This document shows positions 25,087 to 35,351 of a stretch of 64,000 nucleotides of DNA, piece by piece. The position numbers and the translations under genes were made by a program. Position 1 is the stretch's first letter, and each line of letters opens with the position of its first letter. The notes beneath the pieces are model-generated. The model saw only the letters and a program-made list of their open reading frames with translations. It did not search any database and was not told where the DNA came from. This DNA comes from CAZMXP01 sp964570285. Lineage in GTDB: Bacteria > Planctomycetota > PLA2. Location: positions 12,404 to 76,403 of the forward strand of contig CAZMXP010000019.1 in assembly GCA_964570285.1 (NCBI GenBank), in the 5' to 3' direction.

Positions 25087-25625
25087 GCGCGGAGGGCAGG
25101 GAAGGCAACGGCAAGGGGACGGGAAGCGAGGCCCGCAACCGGATCGAGGGGGTCACGGGGGCCACCGGCGCGGGTGCGGCGCCGGACCGGGGCGACGCGG
25201 CGGGCGGGAAGCGCCCGGACGTGCTCGCCTCGTTCTTCACGCTGCCGCCGGAGGAGCGCATCCTCGCGGGATCGTCGCTGCTCGCGCTTGTCGCGTTCGG
25301 CTTCGCGCGGGGGTGGACGCTGCTCTTCCGCTTCGGCGAGACGGGCGGCTGGTTCTTCACGTTCGCGCTGCTCGGCGGCGGCGTGACGCTCGCGCTCCTC
25401 GCGGCGCGAAGGCTCTACCCGGGCCTGCTCGACCACCGCTCCCGCGACCGCGCGATCCTGATCGCCGCGCTGTTGCCCACCACCGGCCTCGTGATCGAAC
25501 TGCTCGGCCAGATCTGGGCGGCGGTCATGATCGTCGGGGCGCTCGGGATGGCGCGCGGCGCCTATCGCATCGACCGCCGCGACCACGTCTTCACGGACGC
25601 GTCCTCGAAGCGGCAGGCGGACTAG
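25083..25625 (+). CDS. Membrane protein of unknown function
   Basis: 180 residues, coupled to the methyltransferase by ATGA at 25083-25086. A Gly/Ala/charged N-terminal tail (about 1-48) is followed by about four hydrophobic helices: ILAGSSLLALVAFGFA, GGWFFTFALLGGGVTLALLA, AILIAALLPTTGLVIELLG, IWAAVMIVGALGMA. The tail probably faces the cytoplasm. No family recognised. It ends at the arm of an inverted repeat shared with nadC. Confidence 0.75.
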   Translation: MSAEGREGNGKGTGSEARNRIEGVTGATGAGAAPDRGDAAGGKRPDVLASFFTLPPEERILAGSSLLALVAFGFARGWTLLFRFGETGGWFFTFALLGGGVTLALLAARRLYPGLLDHRSRDRAILIAALLPTTGLVIELLGQIWAAVMIVGALGMARGAYRIDRRDHVFTDASSKRQAD

Positions 25626-25696
25626 GGCCTAGGAGCTCGGCCGGGCAACGGCCCTCGGCCACGCTCCGAGGCCGGCCGGATCCGGACAGGCCCTAG
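25622..25696. terminator. GC-rich inverted repeat between convergent genes (bidirectional terminator or short relative of the 5.2-kb element)
   Basis: CTAGGGCCT at 25622-25630 pairs with AGGCCCTAG at 25688-25696, with more GC-rich symmetry between (GGCCGG near 25670). Both arms contain a stop codon: TAG of 25083-25625 and the TAG of nadC. The right end read inward is GGGCCTGTCCGG, which shares GGGCCTGTC with the end of the 163-bp element at 5159. Confidence 0.5.
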
Positions 25697-26541
25697 CGCG
25701 GCTCCAGCCGCAGCGAGAGGTCGAGGGCGGGGGCGCTGTGGGTCAGCGCGCCGATGGAGATTCGGTCGATGCCCGTCTCGGCGAGGGCCCGCACGTTGTC
25801 GAGCCGGACGCCGCCCGAGACCTCGAGGAGCGGCCGGGTGGCGGCGCCGCGCTCGCGCACCGCGGCGCGGATGTCTTCGATCGGGAAGTCGTCGAGCAGC
25901 ACCACGTCGGCCCCGGCGGCGGCCGCGGTCCGGAACTCCTCGAGCGTCTCCGCCTCGACGATGGCGGCCATCCCCGGCGGGCGCGCCGCGAGGGCCTCCG
26001 CGAGATTGCCGCCGAAGGCGAGATGGTTCTCCTTGACGAGCACGGCGTCGTAGAGCGCGTACCGGTGGTTGTCGCCCCCTCCCATCCGCACCGCGTGCTT
26101 CTCGAGCGCGCGCAGGCCGGGGGTGGTCTTGCGGGTGTCGAGGATGCGCGCCTTCGTGCCGCGCACCGCCTCGACGAAGCGCGCGGTCAGCGTCGCGATG
26201 CCGGAAAGCCGCATCAGGAAATTCAGCGCGGTCCGCTCCGCGGCGAGCAGCCCCCGCGCGGGTCCCTCGACCTCCACCACCAGGGCCCCGGACCCCACCC
26301 GACTGCCCTCCTCCGCGCAGGGGCCGAACCGCTCGGAACCGTCGCACGCGAGCTCGAAGAGGCGCCGCGCGACCGCGACGCCGGCCACCACCCCGGGGGC
26401 CTTCGCGACGATGCGCGCGAGGGCCCGCGCCCCGGGAGGCACGAGGAGCGAACTCGTCACATCGCCGGGACCCACGTCCTCCGCGAGGGCCTGCCGCAGG
26501 AGCGGCGCGAGCGCATCCATGTCGAGCATCGCGTCGAGCAT
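25693..26541 (-). CDS. nadC: Nicotinate-nucleotide pyrophosphorylase (carboxylating)
   Basis: 282 residues from ATG at 26541; ATGs at 26529, 26520 and 26619 are alternatives. The quinolinate phosphoribosyltransferase pattern is complete: EDVGPGDVTSSLLVPPG, LNFLMRLSGIAT, the substrate motif LDTRKTTPGLRALEKHAVRMGGG, DNHRYALYDAVLVKENH, VLLDDF and EVSGGVRLDNVRALAETG. It converts quinolinate and PRPP to nicotinate mononucleotide in NAD synthesis. Starting at 26619 would exceed normal length and overlap the divergent MarR start. Confidence 0.93.
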   Translation of the reverse strand: MLDAMLDMDALAPLLRQALAEDVGPGDVTSSLLVPPGARALARIVAKAPGVVAGVAVARRLFELACDGSERFGPCAEEGSRVGSGALVVEVEGPARGLLAAERTALNFLMRLSGIATLTARFVEAVRGTKARILDTRKTTPGLRALEKHAVRMGGGDNHRYALYDAVLVKENHLAFGGNLAEALAARPPGMAAIVEAETLEEFRTAAAAGADVVLLDDFPIEDIRAAVRERGAATRPLLEVSGGVRLDNVRALAETGIDRISIGALTHSAPALDLSLRLEPR

Positions 26542-26594
26542 CGCGACAGTATGCCCGAAGGGCGAGGCCACCCGCCGCGCGAGGCGTCCCTCGC

Positions 26595-26600
26595 TAGAAT
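26595..26600 (+). promoter_or_regulatory. Candidate -10 box (TAGAAT) upstream of the MarR-type regulator
   Basis: TAGAAT is 17 bases before the ATG at 26618, followed by a purine-rich ribosome site (GGGAGAAG). It lies in the intergenic space between nadC and the regulator, so it may also be an operator region. No clear -35 box. Confidence 0.35.
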
Positions 26601-26617
26601 CGGGGCCGGGAGAAGCC

Positions 26618-27040
26618 ATGGAGGATCTCGTCCGACACTGCCTCGGGTTCCGCGTCGGGGCGGCCTTCCGCAGCCTCGACCGCTACTTCACCCGCCTCTA
26701 CCTGCCGCTCGGCCTCAGCCACGCCCACGGACAGGTGCTCGCCTGCGTGATGCTGGAGAAGGAGACGCGCATCGGCGCGATCGCCGACCGCACGGGCCTC
26801 GAGCCCTCCACGGTGAGCCGCCTTGTCAAGGAGCTGTCCCGCCGCAGGCTGGTCCGGCGCAGGAGCGACCCGGAGGATGCCCGCGCCCACATCCTGGCCC
26901 TGGCGAAGCGGGGCGAGGCCATGCGCGACGCCGTGGCGGCCGTCATCGCGAAGGCGAACGCCCGGATCCGCAGGGACATGCCCGAGGAGGACCGGATCGG
27001 TCTCGATCGCGCCTGCGAACTCATGGCCCGCCTTCGGTAG
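26618..27040 (+). CDS. MarR-family transcriptional regulator
   Basis: 140 residues from ATG at 26618. The winged helix-turn-helix is clear: GQVLACVMLEKETRIGAIADRTG, then EPSTVSRLVKELSRRRLVRRRSDPEDARAHILALAKRG with the wing Asp-Arg type contacts. Flanking helices form the dimer interface. It is transcribed away from nadC and overlaps the helix-hairpin-helix gene at its 3' end by 20 bases. Its ligand and targets are unknown; it probably acts on its own promoter or a neighbour. Confidence 0.9.
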   Translation: MEDLVRHCLGFRVGAAFRSLDRYFTRLYLPLGLSHAHGQVLACVMLEKETRIGAIADRTGLEPSTVSRLVKELSRRRLVRRRSDPEDARAHILALAKRGEAMRDAVAAVIAKANARIRRDMPEEDRIGLDRACELMARLR

Positions 27041-27380
27041 GCCCCGCGCGATCGTGCGGCCCGAGCGCGGGCGCGATCCGCGCGAGCGTGTTGGGGCCGA
27101 TGCCCCTCACCCGGCCGAGGTCCTCGAAGGTGCGATAGGGCCCCCCTCTCGCCCGCTCGTCGACGATCGCCGCGGCAAGGGTGGGGCCGATTCCCGGAAG
27201 CAGCAGCAGGGGGCCGGGGGGATCGGTATTCGGATCGGGCCAGTAGGGCTCGGGAACTGCGAGGGCGGGGGGCGGGCGCCCCGCCTCCGCGAGCAGCAGC
27301 ACGACGTTCCAGAGGGCGACGATGAAGAGGGCGAGCACGAGGGCCGCCGCCGGACCCGACACGAGATGCGTCATACCCAT
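27021..27380 (-). CDS. ComEA-like helix-hairpin-helix protein, membrane anchored
   Basis: 119 residues from ATG at 27380. One transmembrane helix (ALVLALFIVALWNVVLLLAEA) is followed by a Pro-rich linker and two helix-hairpin-helix motifs: LLLLPGIGPTLAAAIVDERAR and FEDLGRVRGIGPNTLARIAPAL. This is the DNA-binding module of the competence protein ComEA, so a role in DNA binding at the cell surface is plausible. It is shorter than many ComEA proteins. The 3' end overlaps the convergent MarR gene by 20 bases. Confidence 0.8.
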   Translation of the reverse strand: MGMTHLVSGPAAALVLALFIVALWNVVLLLAEAGRPPPALAVPEPYWPDPNTDPPGPLLLLPGIGPTLAAAIVDERARGGPYRTFEDLGRVRGIGPNTLARIAPALGPHDRAGPTEGGP

Positions 27381-27577
27381 ATAGACGCAGGGTGGTGTCA
27401 AGTCGGGCCCCCGGGCCCGCTGTCGCCCGGGGGGGCCCGTGCGCCGGGCGCGGCGGCCCCCCCGCCCCCCTCCATTCGGCCACCGCCGGCCGCCGGCCCG
27501 GTCGATCCGCTTGACTGACGGCCCGTGGCCGTTAACCTCGCCCCGTCTCAGTCCCGAACCCAATCCGGGGGGCAAGC

Positions 27578-29770
<2,193 letters not shown>

Positions 29771-30008
29771 GACCCCGCCCAGACCACGAGGCCGCCGGGG
29801 GGGGCGCGGGGGGGGCAACGCAGAGCGTTGACCCCCCCCCGAACAATACAGCGCGCGGGGGGCGGCTTTACAGGGGTGGCAACCGGAGTTCCTCCGTCCG
29901 CCCCCCCCCGCGGCCCCCCCTCCCGCTTCCCGGGACGACTCGGGCGCGGCACGCGCGTTGCACCTGCCGCTGCTGCGCCGTTTACAATGGCCGACGAGGA
30001 TCCCCCCC
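29771..30008. other. Intergenic stretch with G/C homopolymer runs and a promoter
   Basis: No gene. It holds a G7-CGC-G8 type run at about 29798-29816, CCCCCCCCC near 29838 and a C10-GCGG-C7 run near 29901. These can form G-quadruplexes on one strand and may act as a weak terminator. A promoter for the next gene is at 29958-29988. Confidence 0.5.
29958..29988 (+). promoter_or_regulatory. Candidate sigma-70-type promoter for the gene at 30009
   Basis: TTGCAC (29958-29963) and TACAAT (29983-29988) are separated by 19 bases, close to housekeeping consensus. The transcript would start about 14 bases before the ATG at 30009. Confidence 0.45.
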
Positions 30009-31370
30009 ATGACGCGACTCTCCCTCCTGCTCGTGCTCCTTGCTTCGTGGGCGCCCGCGCAGGAGAGGGCGGCGATCTCCTTCCACCTCCTCAAGGATCC
30101 GGCGAGCCCGATGCGCGCCTGGATGCTCGAGCACAGCGAGGAGGGGATGCGCATCGAGCTGATGGGCGGCGGGCGCAAGTTCTTCGTCCGGTGGGACGAA
30201 CTCACGGCGGAGGACAGGAGCGCGCTCCGCGTCCGCTTCAAGCTCGACCGCACGCGCGACGAGATCGAGGGGCTGATCCCCGGGCACGAGGTCTTCTTCA
30301 AGGGGGGCATCAGCAAGCGCGGCGTCCTGATCGAAGAGGACGCCGAGGGCGGGAAGGTCGTGCTGCGGGCCGACGGCATCATCCTCCAGTACCCGAAGGA
30401 CCAGGTCGACCGGATCGACGAGACCAAGGTCAAGGAGACCGAGGTCTACGACGAGCAGCAGCTCTACATCCGCCGCCTCGAGAGCACCCCGCCGTCCAAC
30501 GCGAAGGAGCACGCCGACCTCGCCGCCTACAGCTACGACATCGGCAACTACCGGAAGGCGTACGAGCACTACGGCGAGGCGATCGCGCTCGAGTCCGGGC
30601 GCCGCGACGCGCTCGAGGGGCGGCTCGCGGAGATCAAGGACCTGCTCGAGGACGAGGAGGCGCTCGCGGCCTTCGGCAAGGCGCGCTACGAGGCGCTCTA
30701 CAACGGCCGCTGGGCGAAGGCCGCGCGCATGATCGACGAGTACGTGGCGAGCCATCCCGGCGCGCAGCGCCGCGGCGTGCGCCTGCAGGACGAGTTGCGC
30801 GTGCGCCGCATGGAGAAGCTGAAGGAGACCTTCCACCGCGCGAAGGCGGACGCGCTCGACCGCTCGATCCGGAAGTTCATCACGACGAGGCAGCCGACGA
30901 TCCAGGAGGCGATGTCGTGGATCACCTCGCAGGCGGCCGACCAGATCGAGGGTGGCATCAAGAGCATGCTCGGCCTCACGCAGGAGGAGTGGGAGATCGT
31001 CCGCGAGAGCAAGGCGTCGGGCGCGCCGCACTGGGCCACCTACTGGAGCGGCTCGTTCGTGCTGGACCCGCGCGCGGCGAAGGGCAAGTCGACGAAGAAC
31101 GCCGTCAAGGGCGACCCCGACGGATGGTGGGACCAGTACGGCGACACGAACACCCGCGCGACCTGGCTCAAGGCGTTCGCCGCGGAGAAGCTGCCGATGT
31201 TCGAGGTGGTGCAGGTGCGCAAGACCGCCTGCGAGAAGTGCGGCGGCACCGGCAAGGTGAAGAAGTCCTCCGTGACCGGCATCGACGCGCTGAACGGCGC
31301 GCACGAATGGATGGAGACCTGCGACCGCTGCTTTGGCGCGAAGGAAGACCGGTCGGTCGCCTATCGCTGA
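30009..31370 (+). CDS. Secreted TPR-like protein with C-terminal DnaJ-type zinc motif
   Basis: 453 residues from ATG at 30009. Signal peptide (SLLLVLLASWAPAQE). About residues 20-160 are beta-rich with charged turns; a TPR-like helix pair follows (AAYSYDIGNYRKAYEHYGEAIALE). The C-terminal end has a CxxC pair, CEKCGGTGK, then CDRCFGAK. Two CxxC pairs form half of a DnaJ zinc finger and probably bind one zinc ion. The function is unknown, with a periplasmic role inferred. It is followed at once by a strong hairpin. Confidence 0.78.
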   Translation: MTRLSLLLVLLASWAPAQERAAISFHLLKDPASPMRAWMLEHSEEGMRIELMGGGRKFFVRWDELTAEDRSALRVRFKLDRTRDEIEGLIPGHEVFFKGGISKRGVLIEEDAEGGKVVLRADGIILQYPKDQVDRIDETKVKETEVYDEQQLYIRRLESTPPSNAKEHADLAAYSYDIGNYRKAYEHYGEAIALESGRRDALEGRLAEIKDLLEDEEALAAFGKARYEALYNGRWAKAARMIDEYVASHPGAQRRGVRLQDELRVRRMEKLKETFHRAKADALDRSIRKFITTRQPTIQEAMSWITSQAADQIEGGIKSMLGLTQEEWEIVRESKASGAPHWATYWSGSFVLDPRAAKGKSTKNAVKGDPDGWWDQYGDTNTRATWLKAFAAEKLPMFEVVQVRKTACEKCGGTGKVKKSSVTGIDALNGAHEWMETCDRCFGAKEDRSVAYR

Positions 31371-31410
31371 CCGAGAATCGGGGCCGCCAGGGCGCGGCCC
31401 CGATTCTCGG
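31371..31410. terminator. 17-bp perfect hairpin, probable terminator and left edge of a small island
   Basis: 31371-31387 pairs perfectly with 31394-31410 around a 6-base loop. The stem is CCGAGAATCGGGGCCGC. No T-run follows, so it is an atypical intrinsic terminator. The inner 12-13 bases of the stem (GAATCGGGGCCGC) recur in the hairpin at 33582-33613. Confidence 0.6.
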
Positions 31411-31429
31411 ATAAAGGGGGGGGCGCGGG

Positions 31430-31760
31430 GGGACGGCGGGGCGAGAGTGGACAGCGGCCTGTTCGCGCCACAGGTCGAACTCGTCGAAGGCCGGCGCGCC
31501 CTCCGGGATGAGCAGGTCTCAGAGCGCGGCAGACTCCGATGGGTCTCGATTCGCGTCCGGGTCGAGACCTTTCAGCGCGGCGACAGCACCGGAAGGACTC
31601 CCCTGCTGCCCCCGCAGCCCTGCTTGATCTCCCGTGCCAGCTGCAGCCCGGGTGCAGGCGCGCCTCTTCAAACCAGACTGTGAAACCGGCGCGCGTTGAG
31701 GCGCTCCGCGAGAGGCAGGTCGGCGAAGGCGTAGCTGAGGAAAAGGTCGTGGGGCACCAT
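31430..31760 (-). pseudogene. Decayed TIR-domain protein
   Basis: Read on the minus strand from ATG at 31760: MVPHDLFLSYAFADLPLAER is the start of a bacterial TIR domain. After LNAR the frame must change to read GFTVWFEEARLHPGCSW, and again to read LAREIKQG and GSRGVLPVLSPR, all standard TIR positions. A further segment, LIPEGAPAFDEFDLWREQAA, is readable before the G/C run at about 31418-31436. At least two frameshifts and a stop break it, so no functional protein can be made. Intact TIR proteins are NAD-cleaving effectors or signalling adaptors, often in anti-phage systems. Confidence 0.65.
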
Positions 31761-31834
31761 GCGCGGGCGCGGCGATCAGGCGGGCGATTGTAGACAGGTC
31801 GAGGTTGGGGGGACCCGGGGGGGTGTAGGTGAGC

Positions 31835-31905
31835 AGATAAATTGTCTGTATATTACCCATATATGGATGATTCTATCGCTATCATCCGATAGTTTGGTAG
31901 TAGGC
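31835..31905. promoter_or_regulatory. AT-rich promoter/operator with nested inverted repeats upstream of the fic gene
   Basis: A rare AT-rich patch in this genome. GGATGAT (31865-31871) pairs with ATCATCC (31881-31887), and overlapping it CTATCG (31873-31878) pairs with CGATAG (31887-31892). TATA-like boxes (TATATT near 31849, TATATG at 31860) lie just before. The palindrome sits 20-45 bases before the GTG of fic and could bind the Fic protein's own C-terminal winged helix. Confidence 0.5.
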
Positions 31906-31910
31906 AAGCC

Positions 31911-33299
31911 GTGAAGGTTCCCGAGACTCCCCCTGACCCGGAGGCAAACTGGCGAGAACTGATTCAGGATGGCGCTGCCTTGGATGGGGTCATCAAGGCG
32001 GGGCTCGCCTCTCCGACCGTGGGTGACCGGTATCTCCACTGGGACAAGCTCCGCTTCCTGACGCCCGCCGAAGGCATCACCCACGAGCGCTGGTGGGCCG
32101 CGATCAAGTTTGCCCGGGGACTGATGGGCCGCCGGCTCCCACTCAGGGGCGTGAATGGCGCCCCGTTCCTGATCGCGATGCCGGACCCCCTGATGCGCCT
32201 CCTCTCGGAGTGCGACCGGGACCTCAGCGGCCGGGTTTCGATGCCGGAGCAGGTCCGGAACCCGGCCACCAGGCATCGCTACCTGGTCAGCGCGCTGATC
32301 GAAGAGGCGATCACCTCGAGCCAACTCGAAGGGGCCACGTCAACGCGTCAGGTCGCCGCGGAGATGCTCCGGTCGGGGAGAAAGCCGCGGGACCACCACG
32401 AACGGATGATCTTTCACAACTTCCAGGCGATGAAGCTGATCCGGGGAATCGCCGACCGGCCGCTGAGCCCGGAGCTGGTCCTTGAGATCCATCGCGAGAT
32501 CGCAAGGGAGACGCTGGACGACCCCGAGGATGCGGGAAGGCTCCGTCGGCGCGACGACGTCGTCGTCGCGACTTCGGACGACGTCACCGTGCTGCACCGC
32601 CCTCCTCCCGCGAGGGAACTGGCGGGGCGGCTGCGGGAGATGTGCGACTTCGCGAACGGGAAGACGCCTGACTTCTACGTCCATGCCATCGTCCGGGCGG
32701 CGCTGCTCCACCTCTGGCTCGCCTACGACCATCCCTTCGTGGACGGCAACGGCAGGACCGCCCGCGCGCTCTTCTACTGGTCGATGATCCGGTCGGGCTA
32801 TTGGATGACGGAATTCCTCTCGATTTCCCACCTCATCCGCAAGGCACCCGCGAGGTACGCAAGGTCCTTTCTCTACACGGAGTCGGATGGGAACGACGCG
32901 ACCTACTTCGTGCTCGATCAGGTCGAGGTGCTGAAGCGGGCGATCGCCGCGCTGCACGAGTACATCGCGCAAGCGGTGCGGGAGCTGCACAGGACGCAGG
33001 ACCTGCTCAAACAGTCGAGGCGTTTCAACCACCGGCAGCTCGCGCTGCTCGGTCGCGCCTTGGGCGATCGCCACGCCGAGTCCACCGTCGCCTCCCACGC
33101 GAACAGCCACAACATCACCCGCCAGACCGCGAGGAGCGACCTGAACGCGCTCGTGGAGGCCGGCCTGCTCGTCGCGACGAAAGCCGGTCGCGGCTTCTTC
33201 TACCGGCCCGCCGGCGGGCTCGAGGAGAAACTCAAGCGGTCCGGTAGGTCCCGCCAACGGCCCCGAGGAGCTGCTCGCCGCGGCGATTCCGCTCCGTAG
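31911..33299 (+). CDS. Fic-family adenylyltransferase with N-terminal inhibitory helix and winged-helix C-terminus
   Basis: 462 residues from GTG at 31911. The Fic core motif HPFVDGNGRTAR (His274 to Arg285) is complete, so AMP transfer to a target hydroxyl is expected. An inhibitory motif of the S/TxxxEG form is present before it: Ser136 to Glu140-Gly141, which makes it an auto-inhibited class II enzyme. The DUF4172-like N-terminus and a C-terminal winged helix (NSHNITRQTARSDLNALVEAGLLV, GRGFFYRPA) suggest DNA binding and autoregulation. The gene is intact while its neighbours on both sides are broken, and its base composition is lower in GC than the surroundings. Confidence 0.92.
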   Translation: MKVPETPPDPEANWRELIQDGAALDGVIKAGLASPTVGDRYLHWDKLRFLTPAEGITHERWWAAIKFARGLMGRRLPLRGVNGAPFLIAMPDPLMRLLSECDRDLSGRVSMPEQVRNPATRHRYLVSALIEEAITSSQLEGATSTRQVAAEMLRSGRKPRDHHERMIFHNFQAMKLIRGIADRPLSPELVLEIHREIARETLDDPEDAGRLRRRDDVVVATSDDVTVLHRPPPARELAGRLREMCDFANGKTPDFYVHAIVRAALLHLWLAYDHPFVDGNGRTARALFYWSMIRSGYWMTEFLSISHLIRKAPARYARSFLYTESDGNDATYFVLDQVEVLKRAIAALHEYIAQAVRELHRTQDLLKQSRRFNHRQLALLGRALGDRHAESTVASHANSHNITRQTARSDLNALVEAGLLVATKAGRGFFYRPAGGLEEKLKRSGRSRQRPRGAARRGDSAP

Positions 33300-33480
33300 G
33301 TTCGGGCCAAGAGGAGCCTCCCCCTGACGGCTTGCCCGGGAGCTGGGCACCGTGCCAAACGCCCACGATCCAGACCGTGCGCACGTCGAGGCGGAAGAAG
33401 AAGCGGTACGGCGGGACGATGACCTCGCGGTAGGGGGCATCGACGAGAGTTTCGGGGAAACGGGTCGCGGCTAGGATAGG
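33233..33480 (-). pseudogene. RelE/ParE-family toxin, C-terminal fragment
   Basis: Minus-strand reading gives RFPETLVDAPYREVIVPPYR, then FFFRLDVRTVWIVGVWHGAQLP. This matches the C-terminal half of ParE/RelE toxins (typically ...YREVIVGPYRVFYR...VWILAVWHG...). No start codon with the N-terminal helices precedes it and the frame runs on into unrelated residues before TGA at 33233, under the 3' end of fic. No partner antitoxin is visible. Probably a remnant. Confidence 0.55.
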
Positions 33481-33573
33481 AGCCGTGGCGCGGACGTTCA
33501 GGATCTCCCCCGGATTCGAGCACGCCGTCGCCTTCCACGGCGCACGGTTCCTTGGCCCGTACGAATCTCCCGC

Positions 33574-35256
33574 CTAGGGAGGAATCGGGGCCGCGCCATG
33601 GCGGCCCCGATTCGTCCTGAGCAGCGCGCGGGCCGACTCCACCGCGAGGACCGCCGCGATCAGCAGCAGCAGGGCGCCCGCGAGGGCGTTCGCGAGCGCG
33701 ACGGAGCCGTCGGCCTTCAGGAAGGTCGCGATCTGGGCGAGGAGCGCCCAGACGGTGATCGCCATCATGAAGAGCATCGGCAGCACGGTGAACCAGCAGG
33801 GCTTTCCGCTGCGCTTGAGCCAGACGCTGATCGCGAGCAGCGTGAGGCCCGCGAGCAGCTGGTTCGAGGTGCCGAAGAGCACCCAGAAGGTGCGGTAGCT
33901 GTCGCGGCCGGCGAGCAGAAGGATCACGAGCGGGACGCCCGCCGTCACGCCGGTGGCGACGAGCGCGGGCACGCGGCCCTTCTTGCCCGAGAGCTCCTGC
34001 AGGATGTAGCGGCCGAGGCGCGTCGCCACGTCGAGGGTGTCGAAGACGAACGTCGAGAAGGCCATCGCGCCGAACGTCCGCGCGTAGTTGTGCGATTCGC
34101 CGCCGAAGAGCACGCCGATGAATCTCGCGATGCCGTCGCCGTAGAGCACGCCGGGCTGGACCCCCTTCGCCTCGGCGGGCGTCAGCACGAGCACCGTCGC
34201 GAGCGCGATCAGCGCGACGAGCCCCTCGAGCAGCATCGCGCCGTAGCCGATCGGGCGGCAGTGCGACTCGAGCGCCACCTGCTTCGACGTCGTGCCGCAG
34301 CAGACGAGCCCGTGGAACCCGCTGCACGCGCCGCAGGCGATCGTCACGAACAGGAACGGGAAGAGCGATCCCTCGAATCCGAAGAGGGGCCGGTCGGTGA
34401 GCGCGGGCTGCCGGATGTCGAAGCCGCCGAAGAGGACGCCGCACACCCCCACCGCGAGCGCCATGTACAGCACGAAGCCGCCCAGATAGCCGCGCGGCTG
34501 GAGCAGCGTCCAGAGCGGCAGGAGCGCCGCGACAAAGCAGTAGCCCATGATCAGCGCGCACCACTCGGCGTGGCCGAGCAGCAGCAGCGTCGAGACCTCC
34601 GTGCCGAGCAAGACGACGCCGAGGGTCGCGGGCACGAAGATCGCCGTCACGAGCCAGAGCGGCGGCGAGAAGCGCCGCTGCACGAACCCCATGACGACGG
34701 CGAGCAGCAGGTACATCGTCGCCGCCGCCGCGACCGCCCCGCCGGGGTTGAACTGCCCCCGCACCCCCTGAAGATCCTCCCCCCCGTGGACGAAGGTCCC
34801 GGCGGTGATGTCCGCGAACGCGACGACGACGTACACCAGCGCAAGCCAGATGAAACAGAGGATCGCCGCCCACGCGCGCCGGCCGATGTGCTCGCGCACG
34901 ATCTCGGCGATCGACCCGGCGCGGTGCCGCACCGAGGCGACCAGAGCCGAGTAGTCGTGGACCGCGCCGATGAAGACGACGCCGAGCCCGATCCAGAGCA
35001 CGCAGGGCAGCCAGCCGAACGCCTGGCACGCGAGGATGGGCCCCGCGATCGGCCCCGCGGCGGCGATCGCGCTGAAGTGCTGGCCGAGCAGGTAGAAGGG
35101 GCGCGTCGGCACGAAGTCGACGCCGTCGCTAAACTCCTCCGCCGGCGTCGGCCGCCGGTCGTCGACGTCGAAATGGCGCGCGACGAAGCGGCCGTAGAAG
35201 CGGTAGCCGAGGATCAGGGCCGCGATCACGACCGCGGCGAGGAGCGGCAGGGACAT
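33574..35256 (-). CDS. cstA: Carbon starvation protein CstA-like peptide/pyruvate transporter
   Basis: 560 residues from ATG at 35256. Many transmembrane helices and conserved CstA stretches: DFVPTRPFYLLGQHFSAIAA, AGPIAGPILACQAFGWLP, GAVHDYSALVASVRHRAGSI, CSGFHGLVCCGTTSKQ, FGTSNQLLAGLTLL. It is in the inner membrane. The long E. coli form is about 700 residues; this is the short form. Family members take up peptides or pyruvate on carbon limitation. It is downstream of rsfS with a 95-base gap. The last codons lie inside a hairpin. Confidence 0.92.
   Translation of the reverse strand: MSLPLLAAVVIAALILGYRFYGRFVARHFDVDDRRPTPAEEFSDGVDFVPTRPFYLLGQHFSAIAAAGPIAGPILACQAFGWLPCVLWIGLGVVFIGAVHDYSALVASVRHRAGSIAEIVREHIGRRAWAAILCFIWLALVYVVVAFADITAGTFVHGGEDLQGVRGQFNPGGAVAAAATMYLLLAVVMGFVQRRFSPPLWLVTAIFVPATLGVVLLGTEVSTLLLLGHAEWCALIMGYCFVAALLPLWTLLQPRGYLGGFVLYMALAVGVCGVLFGGFDIRQPALTDRPLFGFEGSLFPFLFVTIACGACSGFHGLVCCGTTSKQVALESHCRPIGYGAMLLEGLVALIALATVLVLTPAEAKGVQPGVLYGDGIARFIGVLFGGESHNYARTFGAMAFSTFVFDTLDVATRLGRYILQELSGKKGRVPALVATGVTAGVPLVILLLAGRDSYRTFWVLFGTSNQLLAGLTLLAISVWLKRSGKPCWFTVLPMLFMMAITVWALLAQIATFLKADGSVALANALAGALLLLIAAVLAVESARALLRTNRGRHGAAPIPP
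33582..33613. terminator. Hairpin at the 3' end of cstA, related to the one at 31371
   Basis: GAATCGGGGCCGC (33582-33594) pairs perfectly with 33601-33613 around a 6-base loop. The arm is contained in the arm of the 31371-31410 hairpin. Both hairpins bound the TIR/fic/RelE segment. It overlaps the cstA coding end and is followed by no T-run. Confidence 0.55.
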
Positions 35257-35351
35257 TCGTCGTCGTGCCGCTCAGCGGCGAGCGGCGCAAGCCCCGCCTC
35301 CGCACCCGCGACAGGCGCGCCCGCCGCTCGTCGGCTGCAGCGGCCCGCCCA

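Noticed and set aside
31776..32324. Minus-strand frame opposite the start of fic
   Set aside because: Covers the fic coding region on the other strand, with no motif; the Fic core on the plus strand is decisive.
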